NCBI RefSeq assembly: GCF_029946505.1
Contig: NZ_JARZHG010000001.1
Location: 744,001 to 808,000, forward strand
DNA length: 64,000 nucleotides
Direction: 5' to 3'
DNA from: Polyangium sp. y55x31
GTDB lineage: Bacteria; Myxococcota_A; Polyangia; Polyangiales; Polyangiaceae
The notes beneath the pieces are model-generated. The model had not been told where the DNA came from. It ran no database searches and saw nothing but the letters and a program-made list of their open reading frames with translations. Positions 17,931 through 25,369 of this stretch are shown here, one piece after another; the stretch's first letter is position 1; every line of letters starts with the position of its first letter. The translations under genes were made by a program, and so were the position numbers.

Positions 17931-18833
17931 ATGAGAACCAAAGCACGGATTTTTTTCCACGGCACGGACGTCCCTGGACGAGAGCAAGCCGTCCTTTCGT
18001 CGGCGGGCTGCGGGCCCGATGTGGCCCGCGTGAGTGACATCGAATGGAATGGGACACTTTCGGTTTTCGTCTATGTCACGCTCGACGTCGAGGACCCTCG
18101 CCTTGCCCTCCTGCAAAAGCTCCTCCTTGCGTACAAGGTCAAATGGTCGGAGGATCGCTGGGACGAATACACGGACGAGGAGTACGAGGCCGCGCCCTTG
18201 ATCGTCGTAGAGGCGCTTGGGGAGAACCACGTCGTCGGAGGTCCCCGCTTCTACACGGAGTACGATCTCTCGAACGCCTGCCCGGCGTGCGGCGCCGGGA
18301 TGCGGCAGACCGGAGCGTACATGCTCGACGGCGCAGGTCCGAGCATGATCGGACTCGGTCAATTTCGCGCCGTATCCAGCTACAGCGAGCTCATTGTCGA
18401 CCAGCCGCTCGCCGAGGCGCTCGCGCGAGCCAACCTCTCGGGGCTCTCCCTCCGGAGCGTGTACGCGTACCAGCCGAACGAGGCGCCGATCGAGCTGATC
18501 TGGAAGCAGCTATGGGCGTCGCACACCTTGCCCCCGATGTCGCCGCGTTCGACCGGGATCGACTTCGACAGCGCATGCAAGACCTGCAGGCGCGGCAAGA
18601 TCGACTCGACGAGCCCCGTGCGTTTCGCCTACCGCGCAAAGGACCTCGAAGGGGCCCAGGACGTCAACCGCATGTGGGAGCGCTTCGGCTACGTCCGCTG
18701 GAACGGCGACCTGAAGACGGCCGTCTTGTGGCAACCGTACTTCATCGTCACCCCCAAGGTCTGGCGTATCTTCCGCGACGCGGGCGTGACCGGCTTCCAG
18801 TGGCTTCCCATCCGCGTCGTCGACGACGAATGA
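17931..18833 (+). CDS. Putative immunity protein with double CXXC motif (SitI6-like)
   Basis: 300 residues, no signal peptide, cytoplasmic. Two CXXC motifs, CPACG (Cys117, Cys120) and CKTCR (Cys216, Cys219), probably bind one zinc. The N-terminus (KARIFFHGTD) and the overall spacing recall the Myxococcus double-CXXCG paralog family, some members of which are SitI6 immunity proteins for AHH-type SitA toxins. The second motif here is CKTCR, not CXXCG, so the match is imperfect. Position directly after the toxin candidate supports an immunity role. Assignment rests on pattern recognition only. Confidence 0.65.
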   Translation: MRTKARIFFHGTDVPGREQAVLSSAGCGPDVARVSDIEWNGTLSVFVYVTLDVEDPRLALLQKLLLAYKVKWSEDRWDEYTDEEYEAAPLIVVEALGENHVVGGPRFYTEYDLSNACPACGAGMRQTGAYMLDGAGPSMIGLGQFRAVSSYSELIVDQPLAEALARANLSGLSLRSVYAYQPNEAPIELIWKQLWASHTLPPMSPRSTGIDFDSACKTCRRGKIDSTSPVRFAYRAKDLEGAQDVNRMWERFGYVRWNGDLKTAVLWQPYFIVTPKVWRIFRDAGVTGFQWLPIRVVDDE

Positions 18834-18892
18834 CGGGCCGCAGAACGATCCCCCTTGCCCCCGCCCCTCCCACCCCCGTAAGCTCCCACCCC

Positions 18893-19642
18893 ATGCGTCA
18901 CATCTCTCTTGTCGCCCTATTCGTCGGATTGAACGATCTCCTCACGAATCGCAAAGATGCTCTCCTCTGCTTCGCCTCCGGCGCGGCCAGCATCAAGCTC
19001 CTCACCGCCAGGCGTGACGCCCTCGCCAAGCTTCCCTCCATTGCTGCGGGCCGCCCCCTCGTCGACGACCTCGGCGCTGCTGATGCCCGCCATGATGCCC
19101 TCGGGTATGCCGTCTGGCACATCCTCGAAGCTTACGACCGCCACCCTGACATCCCCGAGCACATTCGCGCGGCCGCTCGGAAGATCCGCGCCGCTTTCAT
19201 TCCTACCCTCGAAGACCTCGGGGCCAGTTATCCGGCCGAGGCCAAGGCGGCCATGGACCGAAAGCCGGCGTTCGCGGACCTGCAATCGGAGCTCGCCCTG
19301 TTCCCCGTCGCCGGCGGCACCCTGAGCGATTGGGTCGAGAGCTTCCTCGATGCCGGCATCGCCATCGATTCCCTCCTCAGCGCCCGCGCCGACCTCGAAT
19401 CGAAGACCCGCAAAGACGCGGCCCGCCTCCGCGGGGAGGTCATCGGCCTCTTGAATCGTACCCGTAAAAACCTCGCCCTGGAGCTCCAGGAGGATCCGAG
19501 CCTGCCCAAGGACCTCGACGCGCGTATCTTCGGTTATCTCGACCTCCTCGAAAAAAGCGCCGCCGAAGGGCAAAAGGGCAAGGCCTCGTCCGAGATTCCT
19601 CCGCCGCCCTCCACCACCGAGCCGACGGCCTCCACCCCGTAA
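18893..19642 (+). CDS. Alpha-helical protein of unknown function
   Basis: 249 residues from the ATG at 18893; longer upstream extensions would run through the preceding gene. It is almost entirely helical with many Ala, Leu and charged residues (for example SIKLLTARRDALAKLPS and KDAARLRGEVIGLLNRTRKN), ending in a Pro/Ser/Thr tail. The first 15 residues are mildly hydrophobic, but there is no convincing cleavage site. No family recognised. It lies 59 bp after the immunity candidate and may belong to the same unit. Confidence 0.6.
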   Translation: MRHISLVALFVGLNDLLTNRKDALLCFASGAASIKLLTARRDALAKLPSIAAGRPLVDDLGAADARHDALGYAVWHILEAYDRHPDIPEHIRAAARKIRAAFIPTLEDLGASYPAEAKAAMDRKPAFADLQSELALFPVAGGTLSDWVESFLDAGIAIDSLLSARADLESKTRKDAARLRGEVIGLLNRTRKNLALELQEDPSLPKDLDARIFGYLDLLEKSAAEGQKGKASSEIPPPPSTTEPTASTP

Positions 19643-20074
19643 CGCCTCGAACCTGCTCCCCTGCCCCGCCCTCCGCTCCCGGCGAGCTTTTCCGACCCGT
19701 CCGCGCCGCCTCCCGCCGCCTCCGCCGACCCGATCCGAACACCTCACCCGCGCCGCCCCGCGCCCACGCCGAGCGTCTCCGCGTTGCGGGTGTACCCTTT
19801 CCCCGGCCCGGACGAGCTTCCCCGACCTGCGCGCAGGGGGTGGGCTCGCTTGCTCCGGGCAGGTCCGACCTGCTCGAAGGGGGGTCGTCCCGGGGGTTCG
19901 AGCAGGTCCGAGGAGGCGCCGAGGGGGACGGCACGGCTCGGGCGGGCAGGTCGGAGGAGCATCGGCCCCCCGCGGCTCGGTCCGCCGCGCAGATTCGAGG
20001 AGCCAATGCCCACCGCCGCAATGCCCGGGTCACTGCCATTGACCTCTGCGCCGCCCGGCTCGTACCCTGACCGG
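19643..20074. other. 432-bp intergenic region with clustered GCAGGT/ACCTGC and an inverted repeat
   Basis: No gene is supported on either strand. The hexamer ACCTGC or its complement occurs at 19651, 19825, 19859, 19868, 19902 and 19946. A 12-bp perfect inverted repeat (GACCTGCTCGAA at 19867-19878, TTCGAGCAGGTC at 19897-19908) encloses an 18-base G-rich loop. The remainder is C-rich low-complexity sequence. Confidence 0.6.
19867..19908. repeat. 12-bp inverted repeat in intergenic DNA
   Basis: Arms GACCTGCTCGAA and TTCGAGCAGGTC are perfect complements with an 18-base spacer. It lies 167 bp upstream of the M1-like peptidase gene and 225 bp after the helical protein gene. It could be a protein-binding site or an RNA hairpin; no U-tract follows it. 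Confidence 0.55.
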
Positions 20075-21379
20075 ATGAAGCACTTCCTCACGCTCGCTTG
20101 TACCTCGATTCCCCTCCTCGTCCTCGCCGGCTGCGGAGACGGCAGCGGCAAAGGGCCGGAGCCGGGTCCCGTCCCCGTCGCGCCCACGGAAAACCTCGAC
20201 CGCGACATCCTTTCGACGGGGCTCGCCCTCGACGTCACGGCGATGACCGGCGAAGCCACGATCGAGCTCGCGCCCGCGGACAAGCCGGGCGCCTCATTCG
20301 AGGTGGCCGGGCTCGTCGTTCAGAGCGTCGAAGACACGAGCGGACCACTCGAATATGCAGTGCAGGATGGACGGCTCGACATCGGCGTGAAAGAGAGCGC
20401 GGAGAACACGACGCTCCAGATCAAGTACACATACACCACGCAAAAAGCCTTCGACGGATATCTCGCCGAGGGCCTCACGTTCCTGTGGCCGCGCTTCTGC
20501 GGGAACCTCTTTCCGTGCAAATCCGTGCCCTCGGAGGGCGTGACCTTCGAGATCGCGCTCTCGGGCGTGCCGATGGGCAAAGAGGCCGTCTTCCCCGCCG
20601 CGATCCCGGCCGACGCGCCCACGTACATGCCGGCCTTCGCGCTCGGCGAATACACGCACGTCGCGCTCGGCACGACGACGGCGGGTACGAAGGTGGGCGT
20701 CTACCATTTGCCCGGCGAGGAGGCGGCCGCGGCCGAAGGGACGAAGGATCTGGCGGCCGTCTTCGATTGGCTCGAAAAGACGTACGGCGCATATTCGTTC
20801 GGCGGCGAGGTCGCGTCGGTGTCGGCGGAATGGGGGCCGGGCGCGTACGGCGGCATGGAGCACCACCCGTACTGGCACATCGCGCGCGAGGCGATGAACG
20901 ATCCGGTCACGCACGCGCACGAGGCGGCGCACGGCTGGTTCGGCAATGGCGTGCGTATCGCGTGCTGGGAGGATTTCGTGCTCTCCGAGGGCACGGTCTC
21001 GTATCTCGCCGCCCGCGCCCTCGAAGCCGTCGGGGGACAGGCCGTCGGCGAGAAGGTCTGGAGCGATTACCAGGCCGAGCTCGACGCGGTGATCCAGGAC
21101 CAGGACACGGTCCTCATGCTGGACACGTGCAATACGATCGACCTCATCACGCACCCCTTGTGGTCGAACGTCACCTACATGAAAGGCGCGTTCTTCTACC
21201 GGGCCGTGGAGGCCCAGGTCGGGCGCGACAAGCTCGACGCGGCGCTCGAGAAGTTTTACGGGACCTACAAGAACCGCGCGGCCCGCATGCAGGACATGAT
21301 CGACACGATCGAGGCTGAGACGGGCGCGGACATCTCCGTTCACGTCGATGGCTGGCTGAAGGGGCTCGGAAAGCCCTGA
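20075..21379 (+). CDS. M1-like metallopeptidase lipoprotein
   Basis: 434 residues. The signal peptide ends in the lipobox LAGC (Cys20). The gluzincin zinc motif HEAAH (His282, Glu283, His286) is followed after 18 residues by Glu305 in LSEGTVSY, exactly the M1 spacing. The upstream GGMEHH stands where M1 aminopeptidases have GAMEN, so the exopeptidase motif is altered. WSNVTYMKGAFFYR is the Tyr-containing C-terminal segment. The likely role is outer-membrane-anchored peptide hydrolysis. The last 16 codons recur, degenerate, 605 bp downstream. Confidence 0.85.
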   Translation: MKHFLTLACTSIPLLVLAGCGDGSGKGPEPGPVPVAPTENLDRDILSTGLALDVTAMTGEATIELAPADKPGASFEVAGLVVQSVEDTSGPLEYAVQDGRLDIGVKESAENTTLQIKYTYTTQKAFDGYLAEGLTFLWPRFCGNLFPCKSVPSEGVTFEIALSGVPMGKEAVFPAAIPADAPTYMPAFALGEYTHVALGTTTAGTKVGVYHLPGEEAAAAEGTKDLAAVFDWLEKTYGAYSFGGEVASVSAEWGPGAYGGMEHHPYWHIAREAMNDPVTHAHEAAHGWFGNGVRIACWEDFVLSEGTVSYLAARALEAVGGQAVGEKVWSDYQAELDAVIQDQDTVLMLDTCNTIDLITHPLWSNVTYMKGAFFYRAVEAQVGRDKLDAALEKFYGTYKNRAARMQDMIDTIEAETGADISVHVDGWLKGLGKP

Positions 21380-21382
21380 CGG

Positions 21383-21892
21383 TCACTTCCTCGGCTTCCA
21401 CGCCGCGATCGCCCCGCGCCACGCCTCCGCGTCGCGCAGGGGCGACTTGTTCTCGAGCTCCGCCTGGATCTGGACCTGCACGAGTTGCTCGTCCGTCGCG
21501 TACGCGAGGTGCACGACGCTCGTCTGCTCGGTGTACTGCCGGCACCAGACACACGTCCCCTGCACCCACACGCGCTCGGACTCGACGAGCACCTGCACCT
21601 TGCCTACCGAGCCTTCGAGCTTCTGCGCGCCTTCCGGCAAGGCCATCCGTCGAGGCATGGTCACGATGCCGACGTGGCCATCCTTGCCGCATCCGGCGTA
21701 AGGGCCCGCGAAGTCCGTCTTCTGGTCCGGCGGCGGGCAAGGCGTTCCGAGCTGCGCGAACTCCGAAGGCAGAGGCGCAAGGGCGTTCGACGTCTCGGCG
21801 GGCGGCTCCGGGCGAATGGAGCCGTCGTCCGCCGACGCACAGGAGAGAGAGAAACCAGCGAGGAAGAGGGCCGCAGCAAGGAAGGAGCGCAT
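21383..21892 (-). CDS. Small exported Cys-containing protein, copy A
   Basis: 169 residues from the ATG at 21892, chosen because it gives the export signal MRSFLAAALFLAGFSLSCASA. SLSC could be a weak lipobox, or cleavage may follow ASA. The mature part has four cysteines in two pairs, including CVWCRQYTEQTSVVHLAYA, then a conserved end (KSPLRDAEAWRGAIAAWKPRK). No family recognised. It is the paralog of the next gene and converges on the peptidase gene, with three bases between the two stop codons. Confidence 0.7.
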   Translation of the reverse strand: MRSFLAAALFLAGFSLSCASADDGSIRPEPPAETSNALAPLPSEFAQLGTPCPPPDQKTDFAGPYAGCGKDGHVGIVTMPRRMALPEGAQKLEGSVGKVQVLVESERVWVQGTCVWCRQYTEQTSVVHLAYATDEQLVQVQIQAELENKSPLRDAEAWRGAIAAWKPRK

Positions 21893-21935
21893 GCGCCTAC
21901 CTACCACGGCCGGTCGGTCCGGCAACGGCGAGGCT

Positions 21936-21984
21936 CATCTCCGTGCACGTGCATGGATGGCGGAAGGGCCTCGGAGAGCCCTGA
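21936..21984 (+). pseudogene. Vestige of the peptidase C-terminus
   Basis: This stretch still reads LISVHVHGWRKGLGEP and stop, against DISVHVDGWLKGLGKP and stop at the true end of the peptidase (21331-21379). There is no start codon or upstream coding part. It marks the left border of the tandem duplication. Confidence 0.8.
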
Positions 21985-21987
21985 CGG

Positions 21988-22494
21988 TCATTTCCTCGGC
22001 TGCCACGCCATGACCGCCGCGAGCCACGACTCCGCGTCGCGCAGCGGCGACTTGTCCGCGAGCTCCGCGTCCTCCTGGAGCTGCATGAGCTGGTCGTCCG
22101 TCGCGTACGCGAAGAGCACGACGCTCGTCATATCGGTGAAGTGCCGGCAACCGACGCACGTATACTGCACCCACACGCGCTCGCGCTCGATGAGCACGAG
22201 CACGCTGCCCTCCGAGCCCACGAGCCTCTGCGCGCCTTCCGGTAAGGTCGTCCGTTCCGGCACGGTCACGACGCCGATGCGGCCATCCTTGCCGCACCAG
22301 ATGGACGCGCCCTCGGCATGCCGCTGGTAATCCACCGGGCAACGCGCGCCGAGCTGCGCGAACTCCGGGGGCAGCGACGAACGGGCCCTCGGCGTCTCTG
22401 CGCGCGGCTCGGGGCGAAGGGAGCCGTCGTCCGCCGACGCGCAGGAGAGCGAAAACCCAGCGAGGAAAAGGGCCGCCGCGAGGAAGGCGCGCAT
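21988..22494 (-). CDS. Small exported Cys-containing protein, copy B
   Basis: 168 residues from the ATG at 22494. The signal (MRAFLAAALFLAGFSLSCASA) and the end (KSPLRDAESWLAAVMAWQPRK) are nearly the same as in copy A, while the middle has drifted. Four cysteines remain, with CVGCRHFTDMTSVVLFAYA matching the CVWC segment of A. Both reading frames are intact, so both copies are probably used. It ends 3 bp after the peptidase vestige, just as copy A ends 3 bp after the real peptidase. Confidence 0.7.
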   Translation of the reverse strand: MRAFLAAALFLAGFSLSCASADDGSLRPEPRAETPRARSSLPPEFAQLGARCPVDYQRHAEGASIWCGKDGRIGVVTVPERTTLPEGAQRLVGSEGSVLVLIERERVWVQYTCVGCRHFTDMTSVVLFAYATDDQLMQLQEDAELADKSPLRDAESWLAAVMAWQPRK

Positions 22495-22520
22495 GCACCT
22501 ACCTATCACGGAAGGTGGGG

Positions 22521-23858
22521 TCACGGACAGGGCATGTACACCGACGCGCTCGCGTTCGTGGTCACGTAGACGCGCATGTACGTGCCGTGCACGTGCACGC
22601 TGCTGACCTCGATCTTGTGCACCTGGGCCTTCATGCAGCCCTGGCCGCTCGCGAACGAGATGTCGTTCGAGAGCTTGTCCCGCACCGACTTGAGCCGCTC
22701 GCCGATGTCGAGCCGGAGCGCGTCGCGCGCCTGATCGCGGATCTTGTCGGCATCCATCGAGGCCTTGAGCGCGAAGAGAAAGCTCTTCGTCTCGATCGTC
22801 GGCTCGAGGTCGGGGATGCGCAGCTCGTTGTCCACGACCGTCGGGTGGCCGGTCATGAAGAGGTCGCCGTCGAGGTCCAGGCTGACGGGGTTGTCGACGT
22901 GCCCCGCGATGTGGAGCTTGAGCACGAGCTGATCCTTCGCGGCGTAGATCTCGGGCTTCTCCATGTAGATCTTCGGGTGCTCCTTCGAGAAGAAGAACTT
23001 GCCGTCGGTGAAGACGAGGCCCATCGCCTTCGCGAGCTCGTCGTACTTCGCGACGACGGGCACCGTCACCGTGAACGGGCCCGGCTGGAGCGTGGCCACG
23101 TTCGCGAGCGGCGGGAGCTTGGCGTCGGGGTTCGGCGGAGCGCAGGGGATCGTGACCGAAGGCGCGACGACGAGCGCGAGGTCTTTTTCGAAGCCGCCCG
23201 CGAGGACCGTCGGCCCCGCCTCGACGGAGACGACCTGGAGCGCGGCGCAGCCGTTCGCGTCGCCGAGCGGCAGCTCGATGGGGCGCCCGAGGCGGCCGTG
23301 GGCCTCGGCGAGCGTCGGATAGAGGTCGTACTCGAACGCTTCGAGCTTCTCCTTCACCGCCGACTTGACCTTGCCGAGGATGTCCGCGGCCGCGTCCGCA
23401 GCCTTGATCACGCGGTCATCGCTCTTCACGTTGACCTCGAGCGATTGCAGCTTCGCCTTGTACTCGCTCGTGACCACGGGCTCGGCGAGGATCGAGAACT
23501 CGAGCGGGACGTCGAGGCTGCCGATGGGCATGTCCGCGTTCGCGTCGACGTGCAGGTCGAGCGCGATGCGGCCCTGGTTGAAGCGGACCGTGATGCCCCC
23601 GCGGGTCCAGGTGTACTTGCGCTCGGTGCCGAGCATCGGGAACGTGCCGTCACCCGTGCGCGGGACGGCGGTTTCGAGCTCGCGCTGGAGCGCGGCGCCG
23701 GTGATGGTCGCGTGCACGACGACACGCGAGGGGACGGGATCGGAGATGGGTTCGCCGGGCGTGGCCGGCGGGCGAGGCGGATACACCGGCGTGCCCGCGC
23801 CGCACCCGGCGGAGACGACGACGGCAGCGAGGAGGACGGCGAGCGAGGTTCGCGACAT
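22521..23858 (-). CDS. DUF4403-family lipoprotein
   Basis: 445 residues with a clear lipobox (VSAGC). The features fit DUF4403: PSRVVVHATITGAALQRELE near the start, long amphipathic strand-helix patterns, a DVPLEFSI strand and the C-terminal VHVHGTYMRVYVTTNASASV. DUF4403 proteins resemble lipid-binding TULIP-type folds and are usually tethered to the outer membrane; ligand unknown. The gene is read toward the duplicated lipoprotein pair and ends 27 bp from copy B, so the three may share a transcript. Confidence 0.75.
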   Translation of the reverse strand: MSRTSLAVLLAAVVVSAGCGAGTPVYPPRPPATPGEPISDPVPSRVVVHATITGAALQRELETAVPRTGDGTFPMLGTERKYTWTRGGITVRFNQGRIALDLHVDANADMPIGSLDVPLEFSILAEPVVTSEYKAKLQSLEVNVKSDDRVIKAADAAADILGKVKSAVKEKLEAFEYDLYPTLAEAHGRLGRPIELPLGDANGCAALQVVSVEAGPTVLAGGFEKDLALVVAPSVTIPCAPPNPDAKLPPLANVATLQPGPFTVTVPVVAKYDELAKAMGLVFTDGKFFFSKEHPKIYMEKPEIYAAKDQLVLKLHIAGHVDNPVSLDLDGDLFMTGHPTVVDNELRIPDLEPTIETKSFLFALKASMDADKIRDQARDALRLDIGERLKSVRDKLSNDISFASGQGCMKAQVHKIEVSSVHVHGTYMRVYVTTNASASVYMPCP

Positions 23859-23980
23859 GGGCTCCCAAAAAAGACGGAGAGGCGGTGCGTGTCAACCCCG
23901 CACGACGCGCCGTGGCGGAGACGGACACGTCGAGGAGGCGATGGTTGCGGAGCCGGCCCTCTGCTTGATAGGGTCGAGTC

Positions 23981-25369
23981 ATGGCGGGCGCGGAGAAAGC
24001 CCTCATGTGGCTCTTCGGCGCGGGGGAGCGGCAGGGCGGCGGCTATCCGGAGACGTTCGACGCGGAGCTCGCCTTCCAGTCGTGGAAGATCCTGCGCATC
24101 TCGGGGCTCATCTGCGCCCTGGCGTGGCTGCCCTACCTGCGCCTCGACGCGGCGCTCCACCCCGAGCTGCCGTCGCTTTTCCTCCTGCGCTTGAGCCTCA
24201 CCTTCGCGGGCGCGTTGACGATCGCCTTCTCGCTTTTCCCCTCGGCACAGCGACACGCGGCCCGCGCGCTCTTCGCGCTCTGCGTGTGCCTCGAGGGCGC
24301 GACCGGGCTCATCACGGGGCTGACGAGCGGCAAGAGCCCCTATCTCGGCGGGTTCATGTTCGTGCTCATGCTCGTGCCGCTCGCGCCCGTGCGGCGGCGG
24401 TACGCGTGGGGCTTGCTCGGCGGGGCGCTCCTCGTCTTCTGGGTGACGGGTCTGCTCGCGGGCATGGACTTCGAAGGGCCCGAGCGCAGCTACGCGCTGC
24501 AGGACCTCAGCGCCGCGACGCTCGTCTCCGGCGTGTTCGTGCACCTGAGCGATCGGCTCCGGCGGCAAGGCTGGGCCAAGGGGAGCACGATCCAGCGTCA
24601 GTCCGAGGAGATCGCGCGGGACAAGGGGAAGATCGACTCGCTGCTCTGCAACATCCTGCCCGCGCCGATCGCCTCCGAGCTCACGCGCGAGGGCTCGGTC
24701 AAGCCGGTCTTCCACGAGGAGGCGACCATCATCTTCGCCGATTTCGTGGGCTTCACGGCGAAGGCCGCGATCATGCCGCCCGAGGCGCTCGTGGCCATGC
24801 TCGACGCCTATTTCTGCCGCTTCGACGCGATCGCGGATCGCTCGGGCGTGGAGAAGCTCAAGACCATCGGCGACGCGTACATGGCGGCGGCGGGGCTGCC
24901 TTCGCCGACGCGGACGCACGCGGTGGATGCATGCCTCTTCGCGCTCCGGATCCGGCGCGACGTGGAGGCGCACGAGGCGCACTTCCAGGGCGTGCGTATC
25001 GGCGTGCACTCGGGGCCGCTCATGGCCGGCATGGTCGGCTCGAAGAAATTCGCCTACGACGTGTGGGGCGACACGGTGAACACGGCGAGCCGGATGGAGT
25101 CGTCGGGGGAGCTTTGGCGCATCAACGTGTCGCGCACGACGTACGATCGGGTGAAGGGGTTTTTCGAGCTTTCGGCGCGCGGGGCGGTGTCCGTGAAGGG
25201 CAAGGGCGAGCTCGACATGTATTTCCTGGACCGCATCCTGCCGGAGCTCAGCCGCGACGAACGGGGCGTCGAGCCGAACGAGGAGTTCTGGGAGCGCTAC
25301 CGCGCGCTGCAATCGAATGTGCTTGTCTCGGAGGGCGATCCCCGGAAGGATGAGCCCCAGACGCGATGA
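23981..25369 (+). CDS. Membrane adenylate cyclase, class III
   Basis: 462 residues. About five to six membrane helices span residues 38-195, then a short coiled linker and a class III catalytic domain (about 240-430). Metal ligands Asp254 (IFADFVGFT) and Asp298 (IGDAYMA), base-recognition residues Lys294 and Asp360 (AYDVWGD), and transition-state residues Asn367 and Arg371 are all present. The Lys/Asp pair specifies ATP, so cAMP is the likely product. The stop overlaps the start of the transporter gene in ATGA, which suggests co-regulation. Confidence 0.9.
   Translation: MAGAEKALMWLFGAGERQGGGYPETFDAELAFQSWKILRISGLICALAWLPYLRLDAALHPELPSLFLLRLSLTFAGALTIAFSLFPSAQRHAARALFALCVCLEGATGLITGLTSGKSPYLGGFMFVLMLVPLAPVRRRYAWGLLGGALLVFWVTGLLAGMDFEGPERSYALQDLSAATLVSGVFVHLSDRLRRQGWAKGSTIQRQSEEIARDKGKIDSLLCNILPAPIASELTREGSVKPVFHEEATIIFADFVGFTAKAAIMPPEALVAMLDAYFCRFDAIADRSGVEKLKTIGDAYMAAAGLPSPTRTHAVDACLFALRIRRDVEAHEAHFQGVRIGVHSGPLMAGMVGSKKFAYDVWGDTVNTASRMESSGELWRINVSRTTYDRVKGFFELSARGAVSVKGKGELDMYFLDRILPELSRDERGVEPNEEFWERYRALQSNVLVSEGDPRKDEPQTR

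Larger units (their letters stand above)
21331..22505. repeat. Tandem duplication, two units of about 600 bp
   Basis: Unit A begins in the 3' end of the peptidase gene (about 21331) and runs to about 21910; unit B runs from 21936 to about 22505. The offset is a constant 605 bp at the left side and 602 bp at the right because unit B has lost a codon. Each unit carries one small lipoprotein gene on the minus strand. Divergence is moderate, so the event is not recent. Confidence 0.85.

Noticed and set aside
19891-19912. GGTTCGAG resembling a tRNA T-arm
   Set aside because: The stem does not pair as a T-arm and no acceptor or anticodon stem is found at the right distances.
22515-24194. A 559-codon plus-strand frame over the DUF4403 gene
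   Set aside because: The opposite strand encodes a lipobox protein with clear domain logic; this frame shows only Arg/Val/Glu/Asp-rich shadow composition.
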